Assembly (NCBI RefSeq): GCF_016890225.1
Contig: NZ_JAFELM010000026.1
Coordinates: forward strand, 1 to 44,152
DNA length: 44,152 bases
Direction of reading: 5' to 3'
From: Bacillus suaedaesalsae
Lineage (GTDB): Bacteria > Bacillota > Bacilli > Bacillales > SA4
In this document: positions 1 through 6,941 of the stretch, piece after piece
Numbering within the stretch: position 1 is the first letter of the stretch
Layout of the letters: the number at the start of each line of letters is the position of its first letter
Notes under the pieces: generated by a model
Told to the model about the DNA's origin: nothing
Seen by the model: only the letters and a program-made list of their open reading frames with translations
Databases searched by the model: none
Position numbers and translations under genes: made by a program

Positions 1-76
1 ATCAATCCGCTCGACTTGCATGTATTAGGCACGCCGCCAGCGTTCGTCCTGAGCCAGGATCAAACTCTCCAATAAA
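1..76 (-). rRNA. 16S ribosomal RNA, 5' end only (partial)
   Basis: Read on the minus strand, the first 76 bases are the start of a Bacillus 16S rRNA: TTTATTGGAGAGTTTGATCC, then the universal CTGGCTCAGGACGAACGCTG and a GCGTGCCTAATACATGCAAG block. The rest of the gene lies outside the window to the left. The 5' end at 76 is assigned by similarity to the B. subtilis mature end and is good to a few bases. Confidence 0.96.
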
Positions 77-171
77 GTGTTTGATTGCTCATTTGTTTGC
101 TGGCTATCTATATAATAGATAGTTTTAAAAATTTTGCGTTGGTTAGAAACCAACACGCTTGACGTTTTGTT

Positions 172-186
172 TAGTTTTCAAAGAAC
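172..186 (-). promoter_or_regulatory. rRNA leader boxA antitermination element
   Basis: The minus strand reads GTTCTTTGAAAACTA, the boxA-like sequence typical of Bacillus rRNA leaders, about 95 bases before the 16S start. It is the usual site for Nus-factor antitermination. A short palindrome at 104-122 (CTATCTATATAATAGATAG) lies between it and 16S and may belong to the processing stem. Confidence 0.75.
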
Positions 187-213
187 TCTCCATCGCTCAC
201 AGGCGACTTAATT

Positions 214-242
214 ACTATAACATAAATATTTTTCATTATCAA
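214..242 (-). promoter_or_regulatory. SigA-type promoter between the tRNA cluster and 16S
   Basis: On the minus strand TTGATA (237-242), a 17-base spacer and TATAGT (214-219) form a good SigA promoter between tRNA-Gly and the 16S leader. Ribosomal RNA could therefore be made independently of the upstream tRNA promoter. Confidence 0.7.
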
Positions 243-270
243 GTGTGAATTTCAAAATAATTCATGTTAG

Positions 271-344
271 TGGAGCGGGTGATGAGAATCGAACTCACGA
301 CATCAGCTTGGAAGGCTGAGGTTTTACCATTAAACTACACCCGC
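271..344 (-). tRNA. tRNA-Gly (anticodon TCC)
   Basis: Minus-strand cloverleaf of 74 bases with encoded CCA. The anticodon loop reads CTTCCAA. The T arm contains GTTCGATTC. It is the last tRNA before the 16S gene. Confidence 0.96.
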
Positions 345-359
345 ATATTAAACTGACGA

Positions 360-436
360 TGGTCGGGAAGACAGGATTTGAACCTGCGACCCCCTGGTCC
401 CAAACCAGGTGCTCTACCAAGCTGAGCCACTTCCCG
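360..436 (-). tRNA. tRNA-Pro (anticodon TGG)
   Basis: 77 bases on the minus strand with encoded CCA. Acceptor stem CGGGAAG/CTTCCCG, anticodon loop TTTGGGA and T arm GGTTCAAATCC are intact. Confidence 0.96.
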
Positions 437-443
437 TAAATCA

Positions 444-520
444 TGGCGCGCCCGAGAGGAGTCGAACCCCTAACCTTTTGATCCGTAGTCAAACGCTCTA
501 TCCAATTGAGCTACGGGCGC
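444..520 (-). tRNA. tRNA-Arg (anticodon ACG)
   Basis: 77 bases on the minus strand with encoded CCA. The anticodon stem TTTGA/TCAAA encloses CTACGGA, giving ACG, whose first base is normally edited to inosine by TadA. Acceptor stem GCGCCCG pairs with CGGGCGC. Confidence 0.96.
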
Positions 521-584
521 AATATATCTTCACGACATTTATTTATAATAGAATGTATTCACCACAAATGCAAGTTCCAAGTTT

Positions 585-670
<86 letters not shown>

Positions 671-675
671 ATAAA

Positions 676-760
676 TGGTGCGGATGAAGGGAGTCGAACC
701 CCCACGCCTTACGGCGCCAGATCCTAAGTCTGGTGCGTCTGCCAATTCCGCCACATCCGC
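676..760 (-). tRNA. tRNA-Leu (anticodon TAG)
   Basis: 85 bases on the minus strand with encoded CCA and a long variable arm. Anticodon stem CCAGA/TCTGG encloses CTTAGGA. Only five bases separate it from the next tRNA-Leu, as expected for a processed polycistronic transcript. Confidence 0.95.
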
Positions 761-768
761 AAAAGCAA

Positions 769-843
769 TGGCTGGGCTAGCTGGATTCGAACCAACGCAT
801 GTCGCAGTCAAAGTGCGATGCCTTACCGCTTGGCTATAGCCCA
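769..843 (-). tRNA. tRNA-Gln (anticodon TTG)
   Basis: 75 bases on the minus strand with encoded CCA. Acceptor stem TGGGCTA/TAGCCCA; anticodon stem TCGCA/TGCGA encloses CTTTGAC. Confidence 0.95.
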
Positions 844-861
844 ATAACTTTATTATATTAA

Positions 862-937
862 TGGCGGTCCCGACGGGAATCGAACCCGCGATCTCCTGCG
901 TGACAGGCAGGCATGTTAACCGCTACACCACGGGACC
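862..937 (-). tRNA. tRNA-Asp (anticodon GTC)
   Basis: 76 bases on the minus strand with encoded CCA. Acceptor stem GGTCCCG/CGGGACC with the discriminator G typical of tRNA-Asp; anticodon loop CTGTCAC. Confidence 0.96.
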
Positions 938-940
938 ATT

Positions 941-1017
<77 letters not shown>

Positions 1018-1182
1018 ATAATAAAAAAACAACCTATTCTTTTGAAATGTATTTCTCATCTGCCACGTAAGACCATCCCGATTTATCAATCAGTATGCTG
1101 ATGATGATTCAATGAAAATCATTCAGCGTGCTCCAGGCGATGATATTAGATTGAAAGTTATTTCCGCTTTACGAAATAACTA
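1018..1182. other. 165-bp spacer splitting the tRNA cluster
   Basis: No tRNA or convincing open reading frame. The only structure I see is an inverted repeat, GTTATTTC at 1157-1164 and GAAATAAC at 1173-1180, directly upstream of the encoded end of tRNA-Val. On the transcribed strand this gives an 8-bp hairpin with no T-run, so it is not a terminator. Spacing elsewhere in the cluster is mostly below 70 bp. Confidence 0.5.
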
Positions 1183-1258
1183 TGGTGGAGGATGACGGGA
1201 TCGAACCGCCGACCCCCTGCTTGTAAGGCAGGTGCTCTCCCAGCTGAGCTAATCCTCC
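1183..1258 (-). tRNA. tRNA-Val (anticodon TAC)
   Basis: 76 bases on the minus strand with encoded CCA. Acceptor stem GGAGGAT/ATCCTCC; anticodon stem CCTGC/GCAGG encloses CTTACAA. Confidence 0.96.
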
Positions 1259-1321
1259 AATTATGGTTTAGGTAATAATGGAGAAAGGAACTCTAATAGT
1301 TTCTCTCTCCATTATAGTCAG

Positions 1322-1393
1322 TGACCCATACGGGATTCGAACCCGTGTTACCGCCGTGAAAGGGCGGTGTCTTAACCGCTTGACCAATGGGCC
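1322..1393 (-). tRNA. tRNA-Glu (anticodon TTC), no encoded CCA
   Basis: 72 bases on the minus strand. Acceptor stem GGCCCAT pairs with ATGGGTC (one G-U pair); anticodon stem CCGCC/GGCGG encloses CTTTCAC. The bases after the discriminator A read CTG, so the CCA end is not encoded and must be added by tRNA nucleotidyltransferase. The other eleven tRNAs here all encode CCA. Confidence 0.94.
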
Positions 1394-1400
1394 ATATATC

Positions 1401-1491
1401 TGGCGGAGAAGGAGGGATTTGAACCCTCGCGCCGGTTACCCGACCTACACCCTTAGCAGGGGCGCCTCTTCAGCCACTTGAGTACTTCTCC
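1401..1491 (-). tRNA. tRNA-Ser (anticodon GCT)
   Basis: 91 bases on the minus strand with encoded CCA and a long variable arm. Anticodon stem CGCCC/GGGTG encloses CTGCTAA. Acceptor stem GGAGAAG/CTTCTCC. Confidence 0.95.
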
Positions 1492-1494
1492 AGA

Positions 1495-1569
1495 TGGCTC
1501 CACCAGTAGGATTCGAACCTACGACCCTTCGGTTAACAGCCGAATGCTCTACCGCTGAGCTATGGTGGA
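1495..1569 (-). tRNA. tRNA-Asn (anticodon GTT)
   Basis: 75 bases on the minus strand with encoded CCA. Acceptor stem TCCACCA/TGGTGGA; anticodon stem TTCGG/CCGAA encloses CTGTTAA. It is the promoter-proximal tRNA of the cluster. Confidence 0.96.
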
Positions 1570-1603
1570 ACGGTAATGATTTCTTCAGTGTAACGACTTA
1601 TCT

Positions 1604-1632
1604 ATAATATAACGGAATATTACGAAAGTCAA
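1604..1632 (-). promoter_or_regulatory. SigA promoter of the tRNA cluster
   Basis: On the minus strand TTGACT (1627-1632), a 17-base spacer and TATTAT (1604-1609) lie about 35 bases upstream of tRNA-Asn. Both boxes are one base from consensus, as expected for a strong stable-RNA promoter. No terminator is visible between here and 16S, so the twelve tRNAs and the rRNA may be co-transcribed. Confidence 0.8.
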
Positions 1633-1727
1633 CTTGTTATATTAAGGTAAAAGTTTCATTTCGCCGTCACCACTCAAGCGACGGTTTCTATAATTTATCA
1701 TATCTACTTTTTTCAGTCAAGCCATTT

Positions 1728-2183
1728 TCATTCTATTTGTTTCAACTTTCCTTTACATTTCCCACAAACATATTTAATAGTATTAACCCGTTTTTTTCTA
1801 CGGTATACAAGTTCACAACTAGTACATTGATAAGCATAACTTACAGTACTTCTTCTTTTTTGAGCAGAAGATAATGTCGAACAAAATCTCGGAGCTCCAA
1901 CTTTCATTAGTAGTTGCTTAAAATCTTGATCTCGGTGCTTGTATCCTTTTCCTTGCAGATGCAAATGGTAATGACATAACTCATGTTTTATTATGCCTTC
2001 TAGCTCATCTGCTCCGAATTCTTCAAAGTATTTTGGATTTACTTCAATGTTATGGGTATGAAGCAAGTATCTGCCGCCGGTTGTCCGTAAGCTTTTATTA
2101 AATATAGCTTTATGAACGAACGGTCGATTAAATAGGTTAGTAGAGATTGCTTCAACTAGAAGTTGTAATTGTTCATTGGTCAT
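1728..2183 (-). CDS. ydcK: SprT-like zinc metalloprotease-fold protein YdcK
   Basis: A 151-residue SprT-family protein. The zinc-metalloprotease motif HELCHYH is at residues 67-73, and a C-terminal zinc ribbon is formed by CxxC pairs at 120-123 and 140-143, the layout of the SprT/Spartan core. Eukaryotic relatives process DNA-protein crosslinks; the bacterial role is not established and I infer none beyond probable metal-dependent peptidase chemistry. The start is the ATG at 2183, eight bases after GGAG; an in-frame GTG three codons earlier would overlap that ribosome site. It lies between the tRNA cluster and cmpA, the same neighbourhood as B. subtilis ydcK. No strong promoter is evident. 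Confidence 0.88.
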   Translation of the reverse strand: MTNEQLQLLVEAISTNLFNRPFVHKAIFNKSLRTTGGRYLLHTHNIEVNPKYFEEFGADELEGIIKHELCHYHLHLQGKGYKHRDQDFKQLLMKVGAPRFCSTLSSAQKRRSTVSYAYQCTSCELVYRRKKRVNTIKYVCGKCKGKLKQIE

Positions 2184-2266
2184 CCTGTTCACTCCACATT
2201 ACACATAGTCGATGCACACATCATGTTGATTTTTCATAAATATGTATCATCCTTATTATAACGATT

Positions 2267-2274
2267 AAGGAGGT
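2267..2274 (+). promoter_or_regulatory. Ribosome binding site of cmpA
   Basis: AAGGAGGT, a perfect match to the anti-Shine-Dalgarno complement, seven bases before the ATG at 2282. It supports translation of this very short gene and selects that ATG over an out-of-frame ATG at 2275, which sits directly behind the site and stops after 16 codons. Confidence 0.8.
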
Positions 2275-2281
2275 ATGAACA

Positions 2282-2395
2282 ATGCCTGTTTGGTTAAAAA
2301 ATCAAATGACACGTGCTTTTTATGAAAAGAATCGCTATCAAATTAAATTGTTGAACCAATGTTGGTTTTTTTATAGAAAAAAGCACAACCCTTGA
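2282..2395 (+). CDS. cmpA: Cortex morphogenetic protein CmpA
   Basis: A 37-codon gene on the plus strand. The product begins MPVWLKNQMTRAFYEKN and ends in CWFFYRKKHNP. Length, sequence style and position between tex and ydcK match B. subtilis CmpA, a small sporulation protein that works with SpoIVA and the ClpXP adaptor pathway as a checkpoint on spore envelope and cortex assembly. Identification is by recall of the family and synteny. The ribosome binding site is perfect. I searched upstream for a SigE promoter and saw no convincing pair of boxes. The last codons lie inside the hairpin that terminates tex from the other strand. Confidence 0.88.
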   Translation: MPVWLKNQMTRAFYEKNRYQIKLLNQCWFFYRKKHNP

Positions 2396-2409
2396 AAGGA
2401 TGTGCTTCT
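2377..2409 (-). terminator. Bidirectional terminator between tex and cmpA
   Basis: Stem AAGCACA (2381-2387) / TGTGCTT (2401-2407) with a further CCTT/AAGG inner pairing; read on the minus strand it is followed by TTTTTT. It follows the tex stop by about ten bases and overlaps the last four codons of cmpA. Confidence 0.8.
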
Positions 2410-2417
2410 TTATAGTT

Positions 2418-4598
2418 TTATGATTGTGTTTGCAATTCTGGAGCAAGCATCGTAAGTGCCACTCTTCCTTTTTTCATATCAATGTCATCTACCCATACCG
2501 TTACAACATCCCCAACTGAAACGATGTCTAATGGATGTTTTACAAATGTTTTACTTAATTTTGAGATATGAACTAAACCATCTTGTTTAACGCCGATATC
2601 AACAAACGCACCGAAATCAACGACGTTTCGAACTGTTCCTTGTAATTCCATTCCTTGCGCTAAGTCCTCTAACTTAAGTACATCCTTTTTAAGAATTGGT
2701 TGAGGCAATTCATCACGCGGATCTCTTCCAGGTCTGGCTAAAGACTCTAAAATATCCTTAAGCGTTAAGGATCCAACTTCTAAATATTGTGCCATTTCTT
2801 CTATATTAAGAGCTTCTAACTTTTCTTTTAATTCCAAAGTTCCTAAATCAGCAGTAGTTGAATTTACTTTTTTTAAAAGTTGCTCTACAACCTTATAGTT
2901 TTCTGGGTGAATTGATGTACGATCCAATGGATTGTTCCCATCAGGAATACGAAGGAAGCCAATACATTGTTCATATGTTTTTGCCCCAAGTCTTGGAATT
3001 TTCTTTAACTCTTTACGATCAGTAAACTTTCCATCTTCTTCTCGTTTTTTAACAATATTATTTGCAACAGCTTTACTTAATCCTGATACATATTGCAATA
3101 ATGATGAGGAGGCTGTATTAACGTTCACACCAACTTGGTTTACTGCTGTTTCAACAACAAATGTTAGCGAGTCATTTAACTTCTTTTGCGTTACATCATG
3201 TTGATATTGACCAACACCCACAGACTTAGGGTCAATTTTCACAAGCTCAGCTAGTGGATCTTGTAATCTTCTTGCAATCGAAACTGCACTTCTTTCTTCA
3301 ACTTGGAAATTAGGGAACTCTTCTCTAGCTATATCGGAAGCTGAATAAACACTTGCTCCCGCTTCGTTCACGATTAAGTAATATATGTCCTTTTTGCTAT
3401 CTTTAATAAGCCCTGACACAAATTGTTCAGTTTCACGCGAAGCTGTTCCATTCCCGACTGCAATCATTTCAATTTTAAATTGATCCAATATCTTCAAAAA
3501 TTTCTCTGTCGCTTCTTTCACCTTCGCTACTGGTGGGTGAGGATATATCACATCAATATGTAACACTTTCCCTGTTTCATCAACTACCGCAAGCTTACAG
3601 CCTGTCCGATAAGCAGGGTCTACACCTAATACTGTTTTGCCTTTTAAAGGTGGTTGTAATAATAAATTACGTAAGTTTTCGGAGAAAATATGAATGGCAC
3701 GGTCTTCAGCTTTTTCCGTTAGTTCATTGCGAATTTCTCTTTCTATCGATGGTTGAATTAATCGTTTATAACCATCCTCTATTGCTGCTATTACATATTC
3801 ATTTGAGGAAGAATGCTTTCTACCAATGACTTTATCAATCATATACTTTGTAAATACGTCACTCGGTGCTTCAATGGCTACTTTTAGAATTTCTTCTTTC
3901 TCTCCACGATTCATAGCTAATACACGGTGGGGAGCCGCCTTTTGAATTGGTTCTTCATATGTATAGTACATTTCATAAATATGTTTTTCGTCTTTTTCTT
4001 CATCTTTAACTTTTGTGACGATTTTTCCTTTTTGGAATGTTTGTTGCCTAATCCACTGACGATAAGTAGGCTCGTCCGAAATCATTTCAGCAATAATATC
4101 TTGCGCCCCTTGCAAAGCTTCTTCAGGACTTGCAACATCATCTTTTACATACTTGTTCGCTTCTTCTACTACGTTTCCATTGGAAAGCTCGAGGATCCAC
4201 AATGCTAAGGGCTCTAATCCTTTTTCCTTTGCAACCGTCGCTTTTGTACGGCGTTTTTGTTTATAAGGTCTATATAAATCTTCAATTGTCTGTAATTTTT
4301 CAGCTTTTTCAATTGAGATTTTCAGTTCATCTGTTAGTTTTCCTTGCTCGTCTATTAATCGAATGACTTCTTCTTTACGTTTTTCAAGATTATGCAGGTA
4401 TTGCCATCCGTCCATAATGTTTCGGATTTCAACTTCATCAAGAGCACCAGTCATTTCTTTACGGTAACGCGCAATAAATGGCACCGTGTTATCTTGCTCT
4501 AAGAGTTCTATAACATTTTGTACTTGTTTCTGCTTAATGTTCAGTTGTGCTGAGATTGTTTTTATAATAGTTGTTCGCTTTTCTGCTGTAGCTTCCAC
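2418..4598 (-). CDS. tex: Tex family transcription accessory / RNA-binding protein
   Basis: A 726-residue Tex protein (B. subtilis YdcI type). Order: helical N-terminal Tex domain, a YqgF/RNase H-like domain around residues 310-420 (GVDPAYRTGCKLAVVD), helix-hairpin-helix motifs around 490-550 (KIPRLGAKTYEQC), and a C-terminal S1 RNA-binding domain from about 635 (GTVRNVVDFGAFVDIGVKQD). Tex proteins bind RNA and associate with transcription or ribosomes. The start is taken as the GTG at 4598 because AGGAGTG lies six bases before it; an upstream in-frame ATG at 4619 would put that site inside the gene. It is the last gene of the rightward block and ends at a strong terminator. Confidence 0.93.
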   Translation of the reverse strand: MEATAEKRTTIIKTISAQLNIKQKQVQNVIELLEQDNTVPFIARYRKEMTGALDEVEIRNIMDGWQYLHNLEKRKEEVIRLIDEQGKLTDELKISIEKAEKLQTIEDLYRPYKQKRRTKATVAKEKGLEPLALWILELSNGNVVEEANKYVKDDVASPEEALQGAQDIIAEMISDEPTYRQWIRQQTFQKGKIVTKVKDEEKDEKHIYEMYYTYEEPIQKAAPHRVLAMNRGEKEEILKVAIEAPSDVFTKYMIDKVIGRKHSSSNEYVIAAIEDGYKRLIQPSIEREIRNELTEKAEDRAIHIFSENLRNLLLQPPLKGKTVLGVDPAYRTGCKLAVVDETGKVLHIDVIYPHPPVAKVKEATEKFLKILDQFKIEMIAVGNGTASRETEQFVSGLIKDSKKDIYYLIVNEAGASVYSASDIAREEFPNFQVEERSAVSIARRLQDPLAELVKIDPKSVGVGQYQHDVTQKKLNDSLTFVVETAVNQVGVNVNTASSSLLQYVSGLSKAVANNIVKKREEDGKFTDRKELKKIPRLGAKTYEQCIGFLRIPDGNNPLDRTSIHPENYKVVEQLLKKVNSTTADLGTLELKEKLEALNIEEMAQYLEVGSLTLKDILESLARPGRDPRDELPQPILKKDVLKLEDLAQGMELQGTVRNVVDFGAFVDIGVKQDGLVHISKLSKTFVKHPLDIVSVGDVVTVWVDDIDMKKGRVALTMLAPELQTQS

Positions 4599-4672
4599 TG
4601 GATTCACTCCTAAATGCAATTTTAAAACGGATGAACCTATTTTATCACAAACTTATACTTAAACTCATTTAT

Positions 4673-5272
4673 TCACTGTTTAATTTTTCCAACCAGTAAT
4701 GTCGCATCGTCTTTTGTTGTTATATTACGTTCTAAATAAGTAAGCATGTCTGGAAGTGAATTTTGTAGTACGGTTAGTTCTCTTGTAGAAGTAGCTTTTA
4801 CCCCATCACTATTCATAACGAATACTGAGCAAGGATCATAAGAAAAACGATGTATATTAGGCGTTACCGGTTTCCCAGAAAGATAACCGACTTTAGGAAG
4901 GGGAAATGTAGATTTTCCTGTTGGAGAAATGATGGTGAATCGTATATTCCCAATACAAGAGTATACAATTTCATTACGTGTGTAATAGACTTTTGCGATG
5001 GCTAGCGCTACCCCTCTTTTTGTTTTTAGTGCTTGATTGCATCGGATAAATAAGGAGCGAACATCCTCATTATGAAACTGTCTAATGGTATTAACAACTT
5101 CTATTGATGATTCTTTAGCTAGTTCCCCACTCCCTAATCCGTCTGCTAAAGCGATGACTGCATAATCATCATCTAATAATGTAATATAACTGTCCCCACA
5201 AGAAGACTGGCCGACTTTAGAACGTTGGGTTATATACAACTCGAGGTTTTCTGTTACCACTTCTTCATTCAT
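4673..5272 (-). CDS. rsbX: Phosphoserine phosphatase RsbX
   Basis: A 199-residue PP2C-type phosphatase. Metal-binding motifs are visible: CGDSY near the N-terminus, ALADGLGSGELA in the middle and MNSDGVKA near the C-terminus. RsbX dephosphorylates RsbS and RsbR, returning the stressosome to its resting state after RsbT has been released; it is feedback control on SigB. The ATG at 5272 overlaps the sigB stop (ATGA), so translation is probably coupled; an ATG three codons earlier lies too close to the GGAG. It is the last gene of the operon and also falls under the internal SigB promoter. Confidence 0.94.
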   Translation of the reverse strand: MNEEVVTENLELYITQRSKVGQSSCGDSYITLLDDDYAVIALADGLGSGELAKESSIEVVNTIRQFHNEDVRSLFIRCNQALKTKRGVALAIAKVYYTRNEIVYSCIGNIRFTIISPTGKSTFPLPKVGYLSGKPVTPNIHRFSYDPCSVFVMNSDGVKATSTRELTVLQNSLPDMLTYLERNITTKDDATLLVGKIKQ

Positions 5273-6060
5273 GACATACACTCCGACTCTTTTGAATCTG
5301 TATCTGCGGCATTCCTTAGCTTTTGAATTGCCTTGCGTTGTAGCCTTGATACATGCATTTGTGAAATCCCTAGTTTTTCTCCCGCTTCCTTCTGACTTAA
5401 GTTTTCTAGAAACGTATATTGAATAACTAGTTTTTCACGCTCGTTTAGTACTTTTAATGATTTTTCAAAATCGATTTTTCGATCAATCTGCTCGTAACCT
5501 GATTCTTGACTGCCAACTATATCTAATATAGTAACAGTACCACCATCACTATCTGCTTCTAGTGGATGATCAACAGATAATGCTTGATAATTTTTTCCTA
5601 TTTCCATCGTTTCAAGCACTTCTTCTTCGGTGATATCTAAGTATTTAGCAATTTCTTCAACCTTAGGTGAACGTTGAAGTTCAGTTGTTAGTATTTCTAC
5701 CGCCACTTTAATTTTCGGCCCAAGTTCTTTGATTCTCCTCGGAACATGAACACTCCACGTTTTATCACGTAAAAACCTCTTAATTTCTCCGATAATCGTC
5801 GGAATCGCAAATGCCTCAAATCCTTTACCGAAGCTAGGATCAAATCGTTTAATCGCACCTAATAATCCAATCATTCCTACTTGAACAAGATCTTCATGCA
5901 TATTACGTCCTTTTGAATATTTGCGCGCCATTGATTCCACTAATGGTCTGTACTTTTGAACCAAGTGTAATTGAATCGCCTCATTATTGGTCTGTTGAAA
6001 TTGAGAAATTAACTCATTTATATCATTACTCAAGTTGGTTGGTTGCGATTGTTCCTTCAT
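5269..6060 (-). CDS. sigB: General stress sigma factor SigB
   Basis: A 263-residue sigma-70 family factor of the SigB/F/G group. Region 2 is clear (HEDLVQVGMIGLLGAIKRFD), as are region 3 and the region 4 helix-turn-helix (LSQKEAGEKLGISQMHVSRL). It directs RNA polymerase to general stress promoters of the GTTTAA-N12-15-GGGTAT type, one of which lies at 6916-6941 upstream of rsbV in this operon. The start at 6060 lies inside the end of rsbW (35-base overlap) behind GGTGGG. Activity is controlled post-translationally by RsbW binding. Confidence 0.97.
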   Translation of the reverse strand: MKEQSQPTNLSNDINELISQFQQTNNEAIQLHLVQKYRPLVESMARKYSKGRNMHEDLVQVGMIGLLGAIKRFDPSFGKGFEAFAIPTIIGEIKRFLRDKTWSVHVPRRIKELGPKIKVAVEILTTELQRSPKVEEIAKYLDITEEEVLETMEIGKNYQALSVDHPLEADSDGGTVTILDIVGSQESGYEQIDRKIDFEKSLKVLNEREKLVIQYTFLENLSQKEAGEKLGISQMHVSRLQRKAIQKLRNAADTDSKESECMS

Positions 6061-6511
6061 CGCTTCCCACCCGCTCTCTTTGAAGCTGCTTGGTCATTAG
6101 CACACTGATTCCGTTATCACTCTTAAACTTTACATCATCCATTAACGTTTCAATGAGATACAGACCTAAACCTCCTTCTGTTAAATCTTCAACAGAGGTT
6201 GATTGATTGTAAGGACCCATACCTTCCTTCATTTCATTAACATCAAAGCTTTTTCCATTATCAGATACAATAATTTCTAATTTCGTTTCGTAGACACCAA
6301 AACCAACAATAATATCTCCGGTTACCTTTTCATCATAAGCATGATGAACCGCATTCGTACAAGCTTCCGACGTAGCAATCTTTAAATCTTCAATCTCTTC
6401 ATAGGAGTACCCCATTCTACTCGCTATTCCAGAAAGCGTTAGTCTGACAACACCCACAAACTCCGGTTTTGCAGGCACTTTCAATTCGATATAATCGTAG
6501 TGATGTTTCAT
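6026..6511 (-). CDS. rsbW: Anti-sigma factor and serine kinase RsbW
   Basis: A 161-residue GHKL-type kinase. The N-box (EACTNAVHHAYDE), G1 box (VSDNGKSFD) and G2 box (GGLGLYLIETLMDD) are all present. RsbW holds SigB inactive and phosphorylates RsbV; dephosphorylated RsbV competes SigB away. I place the start at the ATG at 6511 (MKHHYDYIELKVP) by comparison with the B. subtilis protein (160 residues); a GTG at 6523 overlapping the rsbV stop is the alternative. The gene sits between rsbV and sigB with overlapping ends, which helps keep partner proteins in balance. Confidence 0.95.
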   Translation of the reverse strand: MKHHYDYIELKVPAKPEFVGVVRLTLSGIASRMGYSYEEIEDLKIATSEACTNAVHHAYDEKVTGDIIVGFGVYETKLEIIVSDNGKSFDVNEMKEGMGPYNQSTSVEDLTEGGLGLYLIETLMDDVKFKSDNGISVLMTKQLQRERVGSDEGTIATNQLE

Positions 6512-6519
6512 TTTCCTTC

Positions 6520-6831
6520 TCACCCCCGGATATCCATAATCTCGTTTAATCCTGTAATCTTAAATAATCTTGAGACTCTCTCGTTCAAGCCAATTAAACG
6601 CATGCTTCCATCATTTTTCCTTGTTAGTTTAAGTGTACCAACAAGAACACCTAATCCGGTACTATCTATATATGACACACTTGATAAGTCCAAAGTAAGT
6701 TGAACACCTTTTTTCTCTGCTATAGGAACAAGCTCGCTTTTAAGACCGGGAGCTGTATATGCATCAATTTCCCCTATTATTTTTACAAAACATTCTTGTT
6801 CATTTCGTTTCACTTCAACTTGTAGGTTCAA
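6520..6831 (-). CDS. rsbV: Anti-anti-sigma factor RsbV
   Basis: A 103-residue STAS-domain protein. The phosphorylated serine is residue 57 in SYIDSTGLGVLVG. Unphosphorylated RsbV binds RsbW and frees SigB; RsbW phosphorylates it and RsbU dephosphorylates it. The start is the TTG at 6831: AAAGGAG is eight bases upstream and the product then begins MNLQVEVKRNE, like the B. subtilis protein. An in-frame GTG at 6840 touches the ribosome site. It is the first gene behind the internal SigB promoter. Confidence 0.95.
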   Translation of the reverse strand: MNLQVEVKRNEQECFVKIIGEIDAYTAPGLKSELVPIAEKKGVQLTLDLSSVSYIDSTGLGVLVGTLKLTRKNDGSMRLIGLNERVSRLFKITGLNEIMDIRG

Positions 6832-6915
6832 AATCTCCACTCCTTTTCTTAGGCGGCTTCGTTTTAAAGTTTGTTTCTATACTACTGAAAGGTTTTTCAT
6901 TCGAATAATGTTGAA

Positions 6916-6941
6916 TTACCCTCTCTTTATCCCTTATAAAC
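6916..6941 (-). promoter_or_regulatory. SigB-dependent autoregulatory promoter
   Basis: On the minus strand GTTTAT (6936-6941), a 14-base spacer and GGGTAA (6916-6921) match the SigB consensus GTTTAA-N12-15-GGGTAT with one mismatch in each box. It straddles the rsbU stop codon (6934-6936) and would drive rsbV-rsbW-sigB-rsbX, the known positive feedback loop of this operon in B. subtilis. Confidence 0.88.

Noticed and set aside
2196-2266. SigE promoter for cmpA
   Set aside because: CATAAATA resembles a SigE -10, but no -35 at the required distance is present.
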